A DNA stretch of 64,000 bases from NCBI GenBank assembly GCA_963696315.1, contig CAVOJU010000051.1, positions 1 to 64,000 of the forward strand. Direction: 5' to 3'. This DNA is from CAWKEY01 sp963696315 (GTDB taxonomy: Bacteria; Pseudomonadota; Gammaproteobacteria; Methylococcales; Methylomonadaceae). The notes beneath the pieces were generated by a model that was not told where the DNA came from, ran no database searches, and saw only the letters and a list, made by a program, of their open reading frames with translations. Made by a program: the position numbers and the translations under genes. This document shows, in pieces, positions 8,901 through 18,019 of the stretch; positions within the stretch are counted from its first letter, which is position 1; every line of letters starts with the position of its first letter.

Positions 8901-9086
8901 TTTTCCAATGCCGAGCAAGGCAAGTTTTATGTGCCGATCGAGGAGATACAAATGCCGATTTATCTGGATCAAGACATCGTTCGCTACCTTTCGGAAAAAT
9001 GCAAATCAAACCCGGAAAGTATGCAATTACTGGTTAACGATTTGCTTAGAAAGGATATTGAAATCGCCAGGCGAGTTGCTTTGTAA
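8884..9086 (+). pseudogene. brnA: BrnA-like antitoxin, frameshifted
   Basis: The ATG at 8884 gives MKDEYDF. The frame must then shift by one base in a run of four T (about 8902-8905) to continue as NAEQGKFYVPIEEIQMPIYLD and on through VRYLSEKCKSNPES and LLVNDLLRKDIE to a stop at 9084-9086. This matches the BrnA layout: a short acidic N-terminus, then a ribbon-helix-helix-like segment ending in an LVNxLLRxDI-type helix. One missing T would restore about 67 aa. It overlaps the end of the BrnT relic, the usual brnT-brnA order. Confidence 0.7.
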
Positions 9087-9113
9087 AGTGATAACGAATA
9101 AACCAAAAATGAA

Positions 9114-9491
9114 TTATTTTACGATGCGTAAATGCGGTTTTGTTGAGGTTTTTTTTGCCGGAGGCGGCTCATCGTCTTCGCTGTCATCCTGCTCAAAGAT
9201 CATGCCTTTGCCGTTTTCTTTTGCATAGATGGCCATGACCGCGGCTATTGGAGTCATGATGTGCATCGATTTGCCGCCGAAGCGGGCATGAAAGTGTATT
9301 TCTTCATTGCCTAGAGACAGTCCTTGTATGGCTTCCGGCCGGATGTTCAATACAATCTTGCCATCCTCAATAAACCCTTCCGGCAGGACAGTATCGGTGT
9401 TATTGGCATCAACCAGAAGATGCGGGGTGAGATCATTATCAATAATCCATTCGTAAATCGAACGGATTAAATAAGGTTTTAGCGATGTCAT
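9114..9491 (-). CDS. sspB: ClpXP adaptor / stringent starvation protein B
   Basis: 125 aa. The N-terminal SspB fold is recognisable (KPYLIRSIYEWIIDNDLTPHLLV, FHARFGGK, IYAKENGKG). It is followed by an acidic, Pro-rich linker and the C-terminal LRIVK, the XB motif that docks on ClpX. It delivers ssrA-tagged and other substrates to ClpXP. The ATG overlaps the sspA stop by 4 bases, giving the standard petABC-sspA-sspB order. Confidence 0.95.
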   Translation of the reverse strand: MTSLKPYLIRSIYEWIIDNDLTPHLLVDANNTDTVLPEGFIEDGKIVLNIRPEAIQGLSLGNEEIHFHARFGGKSMHIMTPIAAVMAIYAKENGKGMIFEQDDSEDDEPPPAKKTSTKPHLRIVK

Positions 9492-10123
9492 TTGAGGAAT
9501 TCTACCATTTCTTTTTCAGCATCACTTAGGCTGCGTTTGAACGCGGGTCTTTTGAAGATGCGTTGTGCGTAGTTGTTAATTGCTTCGCTCGGCGTAGACA
9601 CGTCGATACCAATACTGGGCAGCCGCCATAATAGCGGCGCTATCGCGCAATCAACCAAAGAAAACTCGTCGCTCATAAAAAACGGCCGGGCGGCAAAAAT
9701 AGGTGCTGCCGACAACAGGCTTTCTCTGAGCATTTTTTTAGCGCGAGCAGACTTTTTCTCGCCGGAAAATAAAATTTCATCGAGTAACTGATACCAGTCT
9801 TGGTCGATGCGTTTAATCAGCATGCGGGAATTTGCGCGTGACACTGGATCCATTTGGTGCAACGGGGGGTGTGGAAAACGTTCGTCCAGATATTCCATGA
9901 TAATGCGTGAGTCGTAAAGCACCAAGTCACGTTCTATCAGCGTTGGTGATGTGCCAGTAGGGTTTAATTCGAGTAAATCTTCGGGTGGATCGGTCGGGTC
10001 ATAATATTCTATGTCTGCGACAACGCTCTTTTCGTGCAAAACAAAGCGAGCGCAGTGACTCATTGCGCAGGTAGGCGAAGAAAAAAGCGTCATTACAGAT
10101 TTACGAGTATTAATATTTGCCAC
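9488..10123 (-). CDS. sspA: Stringent starvation protein A (GST-fold RNA polymerase regulator)
   Basis: About 211 aa. A glutathione-S-transferase-like fold begins at SVMTLFSSPTC, with ELNPTGTSPTL and DSRIIMEYLDERFPHPPL as family landmarks. SspA binds RNA polymerase and acts in stationary-phase and acid responses. The frame can be extended to a TTG at 10132, but the GTG at 10123 is better placed: an AGAGG Shine-Dalgarno lies 9 bases upstream, and the product then resembles known SspA N-termini. It lies downstream of petC in the same direction. Confidence 0.93.
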   Translation of the reverse strand: MANINTRKSVMTLFSSPTCAMSHCARFVLHEKSVVADIEYYDPTDPPEDLLELNPTGTSPTLIERDLVLYDSRIIMEYLDERFPHPPLHQMDPVSRANSRMLIKRIDQDWYQLLDEILFSGEKKSARAKKMLRESLLSAAPIFAARPFFMSDEFSLVDCAIAPLLWRLPSIGIDVSTPSEAINNYAQRIFKRPAFKRSLSDAEKEMVEFLK

Positions 10124-10258
10124 AAATAACAACCTCTTTGGACGTGTTGGGCGATAAAAAGGGAATTATAACACGGACGGCCATGTTGTTGACCGATTGT
10201 GAGCGTCTGAGAAGTTGCAGAGCGGTAAGAAAACGTCCCTGTTTTCTTGGCTGGAGAA

Positions 10259-10985
10259 TTAATGAACGTCTTTCCAGTATTCTTTTTTCAGGAGATAGGC
10301 CAAGGCCAGAAACATGATGATAAAAAACAGCACGTATTTGCCCATGCTTTGTCTTTCCAGCTGCACGGGTTCACCTACATAGACCAGGAAGTTGACCAGG
10401 TCGTTGACGAATTGATCAAATTCTTTTTCGGATAAGGTGCCTTTTTCTTCGATAACCAGCTTGTCAATAACCTGTTGACCGTCCACGGTTTTGTAAAATG
10501 GGCTTTTGTTCGCCTTGCAATTGCCATAGTACATTGGGCATGGCGACGTCTTCAAACACGATGTTGTTTACGCCTAGAGGTGCTTTGCCTTTTTCGACAT
10601 AAAAGCCTTTCAGATAACTGTATAGCCAGTCCGCTCCACGAGACCGGGCAATCAGGGATAGGTCAGGCGGTTGGACGCCAAACCATTTTGTTGCATCGTG
10701 CGCGTTCATGGCCGTAAGCATTTTGTCATAGATGCCGGCACCTTCCGGTGCAATGTCTTTCAACATCTTTTTTTCATCAACACCCAGATCAAGCGCAATC
10801 CTCAGGTAACGGATTTGTTTGGCGGAATGGCAGCCCAAGCAGTAACTGACAAAGTGATGTGCACCCCTCAGCAATGAGGCGTTGTCTGAAAGGTCGATAT
10901 CAGCTGTTTGCAGATGAACCGCTTCGGAAGCATTAGCCCCAAAAGAGAGGCTTAGTAATAATAGAAGTGTGTTTAATGTTTTCAT
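10259..10985 (-). pseudogene. petC: Cytochrome c1 of the bc1 complex, one-base frameshift
   Basis: The first part has a signal peptide (cleaved near NAS-EA), the heme c site CLGCH and an axial-ligand region near VAMPNVLWQLQGEQKP. The frame then runs out at a stop at 10464. The remainder reads on in a second frame as FYKTVDGQQVIDKL and ends in the C-terminal membrane anchor YVLFFIIMFLALAYLL. Removing one base near 10500 gives a normal protein of about 241 aa. It is the third gene of petABC, whose other two genes are intact. Since the bc1 complex is central to respiration, a sequencing error is at least as likely as true loss. Confidence 0.88.
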
Positions 10986-10986
10986 A

Positions 10987-12384
10987 TCAATCGAGGCTCT
11001 TTTTTAGATTTTTTGCTAATCGAGTGATGACTTTGAGAATACCGGTTGGATTAGGTCTTCTCTTGAGTACTGTGCCGTTCGAAGTCTCTACAGGCTTGAC
11101 TACAGTCACTTCTTCAAATGTCTCTATCAATGCAGGAATGCGGTCTTCAAGACTGGGCTGATCGGTAAGTCGTGATGGCAGCGGCTTGGACTTTTCCCAG
11201 CGCGTGTACAAAGGCATTAGCAGGAAAAAGCCAAAGTAGATCGCAGTAAAAATACGCGCGAAGGTTGTTGCCGCGGGTGTTACTGGTTGGGTGCCCAAAT
11301 AGCCCAGGCCGATAAAACTGATTACAAACAGCAACAGGGCTTTTTTGTAGATGCCGCCACGGTAGCGAATGGATCTGACTTTGCTGCGATCCAGCCAGGG
11401 TAACAGGAACAGAACCACGATGGCCCCACCCATGGCGATAACGCCGGCAAATTTATCAGGAATAGCCCGTAAAATTGCGTAAAACGGCGTGAAATACCAG
11501 ACCGGAGCGATATGTTCAGGTGTTTTCATCGGGTCAGCGGGAATAAAGTTCGCATGTTCGAGAAAGTAGCCGCCCATGTCCGGCATATAAAAAATGACCG
11601 TCGCGAAAAAAAACAAAAATACGCCAACGCCGACGATATCCTTGACGGTGTAGTAAGGATGGAAAGGGATGCCGTCCAGCGGGATGCCGTTAGCATCCTT
11701 GTTTTTCTTGATGTCGATGCCGTCCGGATTATTGGAGCCGACCTCATGCAGGGCGACAATGTGCAGGAAAACCAACAAGACCAGTACCAGGGGTACGGAA
11801 ATGACATGGAATGCGAAAAACCGGTTCAGGGTGGCATCGCCCACTACGTAATCGCCGCGTATCCACAGGGATAAGTCATCGCCGATAACGGGAATCGCGC
11901 TAAACAGGGAAATGATAACTTGCGCGCCCCAGTAGGACATTTGTCCCCAAGGCAGCAGATAACCCATGAACGCTTCCGCCATCAAGGCAACAAACAGCAG
12001 CATGCCAAAAATCCAGATCAGCTCCCGTGGTTGTTTAAAGGAACCATACAGTAGGCCCCTGAACATGTGCAGATACACGACGATAAAAAAGGCCGATGCG
12101 CCGGTGGAGTGCATGTAGCGTACCAGCCAGCCCCAATTGACGTCGCGCATGATGTATTCGACAGAATCAAATGCCAGATCCGCATCGGGTTTGTAGTTCA
12201 TGGTCAGCAAAATGCCGGTAACAAATTGATTGACTAAAACCAGCAAAGCCAGTGAACCAAAGAAATACCAGAAGTTAAAGTTCTTCGGCGCATAGTAATG
12301 CGCCATGTGTTCATTCCAGAGTTTGGTCAGGGGAAAGCGATCCAAAATCCAGTTGCCGCACTCGGTTAGACGGGTTGGTTTCAT
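10987..12384 (-). CDS. petB: Cytochrome b of the bc1 complex
   Basis: 465 aa with eight or more membrane helices. Heme-ligand histidines lie in RYMHSTGASAFFIVVYLHMFRG and in FAFHVISVPLVLVLLVFLHIVALH, and the Qo-site PEW-type loop appears as the PVWYFTPFYAILRAIPDK region. It carries both b hemes and the quinol oxidation and reduction sites. The C-terminus extends about 60 residues beyond the last helix. It overlaps the Rieske gene by 4 bases, and petC starts 2 bases after its stop. Confidence 0.96.
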   Translation of the reverse strand: MKPTRLTECGNWILDRFPLTKLWNEHMAHYYAPKNFNFWYFFGSLALLVLVNQFVTGILLTMNYKPDADLAFDSVEYIMRDVNWGWLVRYMHSTGASAFFIVVYLHMFRGLLYGSFKQPRELIWIFGMLLFVALMAEAFMGYLLPWGQMSYWGAQVIISLFSAIPVIGDDLSLWIRGDYVVGDATLNRFFAFHVISVPLVLVLLVFLHIVALHEVGSNNPDGIDIKKNKDANGIPLDGIPFHPYYTVKDIVGVGVFLFFFATVIFYMPDMGGYFLEHANFIPADPMKTPEHIAPVWYFTPFYAILRAIPDKFAGVIAMGGAIVVLFLLPWLDRSKVRSIRYRGGIYKKALLLFVISFIGLGYLGTQPVTPAATTFARIFTAIYFGFFLLMPLYTRWEKSKPLPSRLTDQPSLEDRIPALIETFEEVTVVKPVETSNGTVLKRRPNPTGILKVITRLAKNLKKSLD

Positions 12385-12980
12385 GCTTGTGCCTCCTCTG
12401 CTGATTCTCCAACGATAATAAGGGTGTCGGTAATATAACGGTAAGGCGGAATTTCCAGGTTGGTTGGGGCCGGTACGCCGCGATAAACGCGCCCGGCCAG
12501 ATCAAACCAGGAACCGTGACAAGGGCAGAAGAAACCGCCTTTCCATTTGTCGCCAAGGTCATTAGGTGCAATTTCCGGTCGGAAGGTCGGTGAGCAGCCC
12601 AGATGAGTGCATAAACCGACGGCAAGGAAAATTTCCGGTTTGATGGAACGCACCGGATTTTTGCTGGAAGCGGGCTGAATGGACTCTTGAGAGAGCGGGT
12701 CTCTGAGCTGGTTATCGAGTGTTTTTAAGGTTTCCAGTACCTCAGGTGTTCTGTTGAGCACCCAGACCGGTTTGCCTCGCCACTCAGCTCTGATCAATTG
12801 GCCGGGTTCCATTTTGCTGATGTCTATTTCAACAGGAGCCCCTGCCGCCATCGCTTTGACGCTCGGCTGCATTTGAGCAAGAAAGGGAACTGCTAAATAG
12901 CCGGTGCCAACTGCGCCAACCACGGTCAAGGCCGAGGTCAAAAACTGGCGTTTGGACTTATCGACGCCTTCATTATTCAT
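12381..12980 (-). CDS. petA: Rieske [2Fe-2S] subunit of the bc1 complex
   Basis: 199 aa. An N-terminal segment with KRQFL and one membrane helix gives the twin-arginine-like anchor typical of ubiquinol-cytochrome c reductase iron-sulfur subunits. The two cluster-binding boxes are CTHLGC and CPCHGSWFD, supplying two Cys and two His ligands. It is the first gene of the petABC transcript, which reads toward sspA-sspB. Confidence 0.96.
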   Translation of the reverse strand: MNNEGVDKSKRQFLTSALTVVGAVGTGYLAVPFLAQMQPSVKAMAAGAPVEIDISKMEPGQLIRAEWRGKPVWVLNRTPEVLETLKTLDNQLRDPLSQESIQPASSKNPVRSIKPEIFLAVGLCTHLGCSPTFRPEIAPNDLGDKWKGGFFCPCHGSWFDLAGRVYRGVPAPTNLEIPPYRYITDTLIIVGESAEEAQA

Positions 12981-13263
12981 TATACGACTCTCCTGATTAG
13001 GTCTGTGCCTCTTAGCGCAGATTATTTTCTAGTTTTTATTGGCCGGTAATATACCACTAGAACTTATAAGATTTGAAGCGCTTATATGGATTTGTTTTGG
13101 GCGGCAACGGATTTTAAATTGCCAGCATTTATAAGGAACCGGTGCACCTGACAATTAGGATAAGGAGATTCGGGAATATAAGGGTTTTGGGGGGTAAGAA
13201 GTGACTCTGAATTCGATCGAACTTGATCTAATGAATTCGGAGATTATTAGGAGTGCCCCGGCT

Positions 13264-14352
13264 TTAAGTTGTTGCCTGGCTTTTTTCAAGGGCGCACAGA
13301 AACGCTGTATTTTCGTCGGGTGTGCCAATGGTTACGCGCAGGCAGTCGGATAATAAACCGCCTTGAGGGGCAAGGTTTTTTATTAGGACACCCTGTGCTT
13401 TCAGTGAGTCGAAAATACGGCTGGCCTGATTGGCCGGGGTTCTGAACAGAATGAAATTGGCAGCGCTGGGAAACGCAGTAATACCGGGCATGTCGTTCAG
13501 TTGTTTAAAAACGATGGCCCGGTCTGCACAAATCTGCTGAGTTTGCAGGTTAAAAAATGTCTTATGGGATAATGCAAAATCCGCGCTGATTTGTGTGAGG
13601 ACATTGATATTGTAAGGCAGACGAATTTTATTCAGTTGCTCGATTAGGGCTGGGTTGCCAGCAAGGTAACCCAGGCGCAAGCCGGCCAGCCCCAGTTTTG
13701 ATAGGGTGCGCATGACCAAAAGATGGTCATGGTGCTCCAGTTCATCGATAAAACTGGCTCCGGCGAAAGGCGCATAGGCTTCGTCGATGACCACCAAGCC
13801 TTGGGCTGTAGCGATGATTTCGCGGATTGAGGCGTCACTAAATAAATTACCGGTCGGATTATTCGGATAAGCCAGAAAAATAATCGAAGGTTGGTAGCTT
13901 TCTATGGCAGCCAGCATGGCCGGCAAATCCAGATCAAAACTGTCGGCGAGCAAAGGAATGCCGTGGTAGTTCAGGCCCAGGCAATGGCTCAGCTGTCTGT
14001 ACATGACAAAGCCGGGGTCAGGCGCCAATACCTGCGCATCGGGTGGCAAGGCCATGAGCAGCAGCTGAATGAGTTCATCGGAACCGTTGCCCAGCAGAAC
14101 CTCAGCTTGAGCGGGTATTTGATTCTGGCGCTTGATGGTTGCGACAAGAGCGCGGGCTTCAGGGTCAGGGTAACGGTTTAAGGGGCAGTCTTTAAGCGTC
14201 TCCAGCCAGCCGGTTTTGATGTCTTCAGGCCACTGATAAGGGTTTTCCATGGCGTCCAGTTTGATCAGACCTTGCGCATCAGCAACTTTGTAGGCTGACA
14301 GGGCAAGGACTTCTTTGCGGAAAACGGAAGCAATCAAATCATTCAGGGACAT
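13264..14352 (-). CDS. hisC: Histidinol-phosphate aminotransferase
   Basis: 362 aa from the ATG at 14352; a TTG five codons upstream is a weaker alternative. Fold-type I PLP aminotransferase: LGNGSDELIQ, YPNNPTG, VVIDEAYAPF, and the PLP-binding lysine in RTLSKLGLAGLRLGYL. It converts imidazole acetol-phosphate to histidinol phosphate. It is the last gene of the murA-hisG-hisD-hisC run, separated from hisD by an inverted repeat. Confidence 0.95.
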   Translation of the reverse strand: MSLNDLIASVFRKEVLALSAYKVADAQGLIKLDAMENPYQWPEDIKTGWLETLKDCPLNRYPDPEARALVATIKRQNQIPAQAEVLLGNGSDELIQLLLMALPPDAQVLAPDPGFVMYRQLSHCLGLNYHGIPLLADSFDLDLPAMLAAIESYQPSIIFLAYPNNPTGNLFSDASIREIIATAQGLVVIDEAYAPFAGASFIDELEHHDHLLVMRTLSKLGLAGLRLGYLAGNPALIEQLNKIRLPYNINVLTQISADFALSHKTFFNLQTQQICADRAIVFKQLNDMPGITAFPSAANFILFRTPANQASRIFDSLKAQGVLIKNLAPQGGLLSDCLRVTIGTPDENTAFLCALEKSQATT

Positions 14353-14393
14353 TAGTTTAGGGCTCAAGGCGAAAGAGGAAAGTGGAAAGAGGA

Positions 14394-14435
14394 AAGGTTC
14401 AAGGCAATTATTTGGTTTTTTGCACCTTGAACCTT
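14394..14435. repeat. Inverted repeat with AAGGTTCAAGG arms between hisD and hisC
   Basis: Left arm AAGGTTCAAGG at 14394-14404 and its exact complement CCTTGAACCTT at 14425-14435, with a 20-base T-rich spacer that could extend the stem. It sits in the hisD-hisC gap of one transcription unit. The same 11-base word recurs at 57865-57908, so this looks like a small dispersed intergenic repeat that can form an RNA hairpin. Its function is unknown. Confidence 0.7.
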
Positions 14436-14441
14436 GTGCCT

Positions 14442-15752
14442 TTAGCCTGGTTTTATTCTGTATTCCGCCGAACGGGCATGAGCGGTCAGGCCTTCGCCGT
14501 GTGCCAGAATAGCTGCGGTTTTGCCAAGGGCATGGGCGCCGGCCTGTGAACAGTTGATCAGGCTTGAGCGCTTTTGAAAATCATAGACGCCTAAAGGCGA
14601 TGAAAAGCGTGCCGTGCTGGACGTTGGCAGGACATGGTTCGGGCCGGCGCAATAATCGCCCAGGGCTTCGGCGGTATAGCGGCCCATGAAAATGGCGCCG
14701 GCATGCCGGATCTGTTGGCATAAGGCTTCGGGGTTTTCAACCGAGAGCTCCAGGTGTTCAGGCGCAATGCGGTTGGCCACCTCGGCCGCTTCCTGCAGAT
14801 TGCCGACCTTAATTAAGGCGCCGCGGTTCGTCAGCGAGGTGCGGATGATCGCTGCGCGTTCCATGGTGGGCAATAGCGCGTTAATGCTTTGCTCAACCGC
14901 ATCCAGATAGGCGCCGTCATCACTGATTAAGATGGATTGGGCATTTTCGTCATGTTCAGCCTGGGAGAACATATCCATGGCAATCCAGTCAGCCGGGGTG
15001 TTGCCGTCGCAGATGATTAGAATTTCCGAAGGACCGGCAATCATGTCGATGCCGACCTGGCCGAAAACCATTTTTTTGGCGGTGGCGACATAGATGTTGC
15101 CGGGGCCGACAATTTTGGCGACCGCAGGGATGCTTGCTGTGCCGTAAGCAAGTGCAGCAATGGCCTGGGCGCCGCCGATAGTAAAGGCGCGGTCAACGCC
15201 GGCCAGATAGGCGGCCGCGAGTACCAGATGATTGGTTTCACCCTTGGGGGCGGGCACCACCATGATCAACTCACCCACTCCCGCCACTTTTGCCGGAATC
15301 GCATTCATCAATACCGAAGAGGGGTAGGCGGCTTTGCCGCCGGGGACATAAAGCCCGACCCGGTCCAGCGGCGTGACTTTCTGCCCGAGGATGGTGCCGT
15401 CAGCTTCGGTGTATTGCCAGGACTGCATTTTTTGCTGTTCTGCGTAAGCGCGAATCCGCTCTGCGGCCGTTTGCAGGGCCTGGGCCTGAGCACTTGGCAA
15501 GGTTTCCCAGGCGGCTTTCAGGGCGGCTCTGGGCAATTCCAGATCGCCGGCCTCGGCCACCTGACGGTGGTCAAAGCGATTGGTGTAGTCGATGACGGCC
15601 TGATCGCCGTTTTTGCGCACGTCGGCAATAATCGCCAAAACGCGTTGCTGAATATCGCTGTCTTCGCTTTCATCCCAGGCCAGCAGGTCTTGCAGCTGCT
15701 GCTGGAAATCAGCGGAGGAGGCATCCAGTTTAGTGATGATTATAGGGGGCAT
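14442..15752 (-). CDS. hisD: Histidinol dehydrogenase
   Basis: 436 aa. Landmarks include GLYVPGGKAAYPSSVLMNAIPAKVAG, the GPGNIYV segment, EHDENAQ with a zinc-ligand His, GPNHVLPTSSTARFSSPLGVYDF near the C-terminus and catalytic-region APEHLEL. A zinc enzyme performing the last two oxidations of histidine synthesis. Start ATG lies 8 bases after the hisG stop. Confidence 0.96.
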   Translation of the reverse strand: MPPIIITKLDASSADFQQQLQDLLAWDESEDSDIQQRVLAIIADVRKNGDQAVIDYTNRFDHRQVAEAGDLELPRAALKAAWETLPSAQAQALQTAAERIRAYAEQQKMQSWQYTEADGTILGQKVTPLDRVGLYVPGGKAAYPSSVLMNAIPAKVAGVGELIMVVPAPKGETNHLVLAAAYLAGVDRAFTIGGAQAIAALAYGTASIPAVAKIVGPGNIYVATAKKMVFGQVGIDMIAGPSEILIICDGNTPADWIAMDMFSQAEHDENAQSILISDDGAYLDAVEQSINALLPTMERAAIIRTSLTNRGALIKVGNLQEAAEVANRIAPEHLELSVENPEALCQQIRHAGAIFMGRYTAEALGDYCAGPNHVLPTSSTARFSSPLGVYDFQKRSSLINCSQAGAHALGKTAAILAHGEGLTAHARSAEYRIKPG

Positions 15753-15760
15753 GGCGTTAT

Positions 15761-16384
15761 CTATTTGGCAAGCGTTTGTTCAAATTGATCAAGCAGGGAT
15801 TGAATAGCCTCATGCTTCATTTTCATAGCCGCCTTGTTTACGATCAGCCGGGAGCTGATGTTCATGATCAGATCGCGTGGTTCCAGGCCGTTGGCTTTCA
15901 GGGTGTTGCCCGTATCGACCAGATCGACAATGCAGTCGGCCAGGCCGACCAGGGGCGCCAGCTCCATGGAACCGTAGAGTTTGATGATTTCAGCCTGGAT
16001 GCCGCGGTTGGCAAAGTAGCGCTGCGCGGTTTTAACGTATTTGGTGGCCACACGGATACGTCCTGAAATTTCTGGCGCATCCTTATGGGCGGCGGTCATC
16101 AGCCGGCAACCGGCAATTTTTAAATCCAGCGGCTCATAAAGGCTTTCCGCGCCGTGTTCAAGCAGCACATCTTTGCCGGCAATGCCCAGATCGGCGGCGC
16201 CATATTCAACAAACGTTGGCACATCGGTAGCCCGGATGATGACCAGTTGCACGTCATCACGGGTGGTTTGCAAGATTAATTTCCGGCATTTTTTTGGATC
16301 ATCGACCGGCTTAATGCCGGCTTCTTCCAGGAGAGGCAGCGCTTCTTCGTAAATTCTGCCTTTTGATACGGCGATAGTCAGCAT
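15761..16384 (-). CDS. hisG: ATP phosphoribosyltransferase, short form
   Basis: 207 aa, the short HisG (HisGs) that lacks the C-terminal ACT-like regulatory domain. Visible: MLTIAVSKGRI, DLGIAGKDVLLE, and the PRPP loop region DLVDTGNTLKANGL. It catalyses the first step of histidine synthesis. Short forms require the HisRS-like partner HisZ for activity and feedback control, and hisZ is not in this window. It lies 8 bases after murA on the same strand. Confidence 0.95.
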   Translation of the reverse strand: MLTIAVSKGRIYEEALPLLEEAGIKPVDDPKKCRKLILQTTRDDVQLVIIRATDVPTFVEYGAADLGIAGKDVLLEHGAESLYEPLDLKIAGCRLMTAAHKDAPEISGRIRVATKYVKTAQRYFANRGIQAEIIKLYGSMELAPLVGLADCIVDLVDTGNTLKANGLEPRDLIMNISSRLIVNKAAMKMKHEAIQSLLDQFEQTLAK

Positions 16385-16392
16385 GGGTAAAC

Positions 16393-17658
16393 CTAATTGG
16401 GCACGCGGCGTATGGTTGCGCCCAATTGCATGAGCTTTTCCTCGATGTGATCATAGCCGCGGTCGATATGGTAGATGCGATCGACCAGGGTGTCGCCTTC
16501 GGCTACCAGCGCGGCGATAACCAGACTGGCGGATGCTCTTAAATCGGTTGCCATGACCGGTGCAGCTGTGAGTTTATCGATGCCTGTGCAGATGGCGGTA
16601 TTGGATTCCAGGCGGATGTTGGCGCCCATGCGCTGTAATTCCTGCACGTGCATGAAGCGGTTTTCAAAAATCGTTTCGGTAATAATACCGACACCTTCGG
16701 CGATGCAATTCATGGCGATAAACTGAGCCTGCATATCCGTTGGAAAAGCCGGGTACGGGGCTGTGCGCACGGAAACGGCCTTAGGTCTTTTGCCGTGCAT
16801 GTCCAAACTAATCCAGTCTTCACCGGTGCTGATATCGGCGCCGGCTTCAATCAGTTTTGCCAGCACCGCGTCCAGAGTGTCGGAACGGGTGTGTTTGACC
16901 TTGATTTTGCCGCCAGTAATAGCCGCAGCGACCAGGTATGTACCCGTTTCAATGCGATCGGGAAGGATGTCGTAGTGGATGTTTTGGGCATCCAGCCTTT
17001 CTACACCTTCAATGATCAGTACATCGGTGCCGATGCCGGATATTTTGGCCCCCATTTTGTTAAGAAAATGCGCTAGGTCACTGATTTCAGGTTCCTTGGC
17101 GGCATTTTCAATGATGGTGGTGCCTTCGGCCAGGGTGGCTGCCATCAGCAGGTTTTCGGTGCCGGTGACGGTGATTTGTTCCAGTACCAGGCGGCAACCT
17201 TTCAGGCGATCCACTTTGGCGTGGATGTAACCATTTTCGACGGTAATGTCGGCGCCCATTTGCAGCAGGCCGTTGATGTGTATGTCGACAGGGCGCGTAC
17301 CAATGGCGCAGCCGCCCGGCAAGGAAACGTGGGCCTCGCCAAAGCGGGCCAGTAATGGGCCTAAAACCAGGATCGATGCGCGCATGGTGCGAACCAGTTC
17401 GTAGGGAGCATCAAAGCTGTTGATGGTGCTGGCGTCGACCTCAATATTCATTTTTTCATCGACGACCAAACGCACGCCCATGCGGCCCAGCAATTCCATG
17501 GTCGTGGTGATGTCTTGAAGATGCGGTATATTGCCGACGCTAACGGGTTTTTCCGAGAGCAGAGTGGCGGCAAGAATCGGCAAGGCTGCATTTTTGGCGC
17601 CGGAGATGCGCAATTCTCCAGACAGTTGTGCGCCGCCGGTAATAATGAGTTTGTCCAT
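16393..17658 (-). CDS. murA: UDP-N-acetylglucosamine 1-carboxyvinyltransferase
   Basis: 421 aa. The N-terminal ISGAKNAALPILAATLL, the catalytic-Cys loop LPGGCAIGTRPVD (Cys at about 117) and PAFPTDMQAQ are all present. It is the first committed enzyme of peptidoglycan synthesis, and the Cys makes it the fosfomycin-sensitive type. It lies 10 bases after mlaB and upstream of hisG, the conserved mla-murA-hisG order. Confidence 0.97.
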   Translation of the reverse strand: MDKLIITGGAQLSGELRISGAKNAALPILAATLLSEKPVSVGNIPHLQDITTTMELLGRMGVRLVVDEKMNIEVDASTINSFDAPYELVRTMRASILVLGPLLARFGEAHVSLPGGCAIGTRPVDIHINGLLQMGADITVENGYIHAKVDRLKGCRLVLEQITVTGTENLLMAATLAEGTTIIENAAKEPEISDLAHFLNKMGAKISGIGTDVLIIEGVERLDAQNIHYDILPDRIETGTYLVAAAITGGKIKVKHTRSDTLDAVLAKLIEAGADISTGEDWISLDMHGKRPKAVSVRTAPYPAFPTDMQAQFIAMNCIAEGVGIITETIFENRFMHVQELQRMGANIRLESNTAICTGIDKLTAAPVMATDLRASASLVIAALVAEGDTLVDRIYHIDRGYDHIEEKLMQLGATIRRVPN

Positions 17659-17668
17659 ACAGAGTGCT

Positions 17669-18019
17669 TTAAATTATCTGGGTAAAATCAGGATCAGCCG
17701 GTTCTTGTGCCTCGGGCTGAATTGCAAAATGGCTGTTGGTATCAAAACCGCTCAGTTTGGCCAGGGTGAGCAGTTGCTCGGGAATATTCCTAAAGTGTAA
17801 GCGCGTATTATTGTCGTGGGTATATTTTATCCATTCAATCATAAGCGCAAGCCCGGCGCTGTCCGTGCAGGTGACATGACTTAGATCTATGGTGATATCC
17901 TTGGCCGATTTTAAAAAGGTAAAGGATTTTACCGTGTCTTTGTCGATAGTGGAAAAAGTCAAATCACCATCGACAAAGAAATGTCCTCCGCCCTGAGCAA
18001 CAATGTTGAGTTTGCTCAC
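17669..18019 (-). CDS. mlaB: STAS-domain protein, MlaB-like
   Basis: 116 aa with a GTG start overlapping the mlaD stop. The STAS domain shows DLSHVTCTDSAGLALMIEW, with Asp-Ser as in anti-sigma-antagonist and MlaB folds. In E. coli MlaB binds the ATPase MlaF and is needed for transporter activity. It ends 10 bases before murA. MlaC, normally encoded between mlaD and mlaB, is missing here. Confidence 0.88.
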   Translation of the reverse strand: MSKLNIVAQGGGHFFVDGDLTFSTIDKDTVKSFTFLKSAKDITIDLSHVTCTDSAGLALMIEWIKYTHDNNTRLHFRNIPEQLLTLAKLSGFDTNSHFAIQPEAQEPADPDFTQII

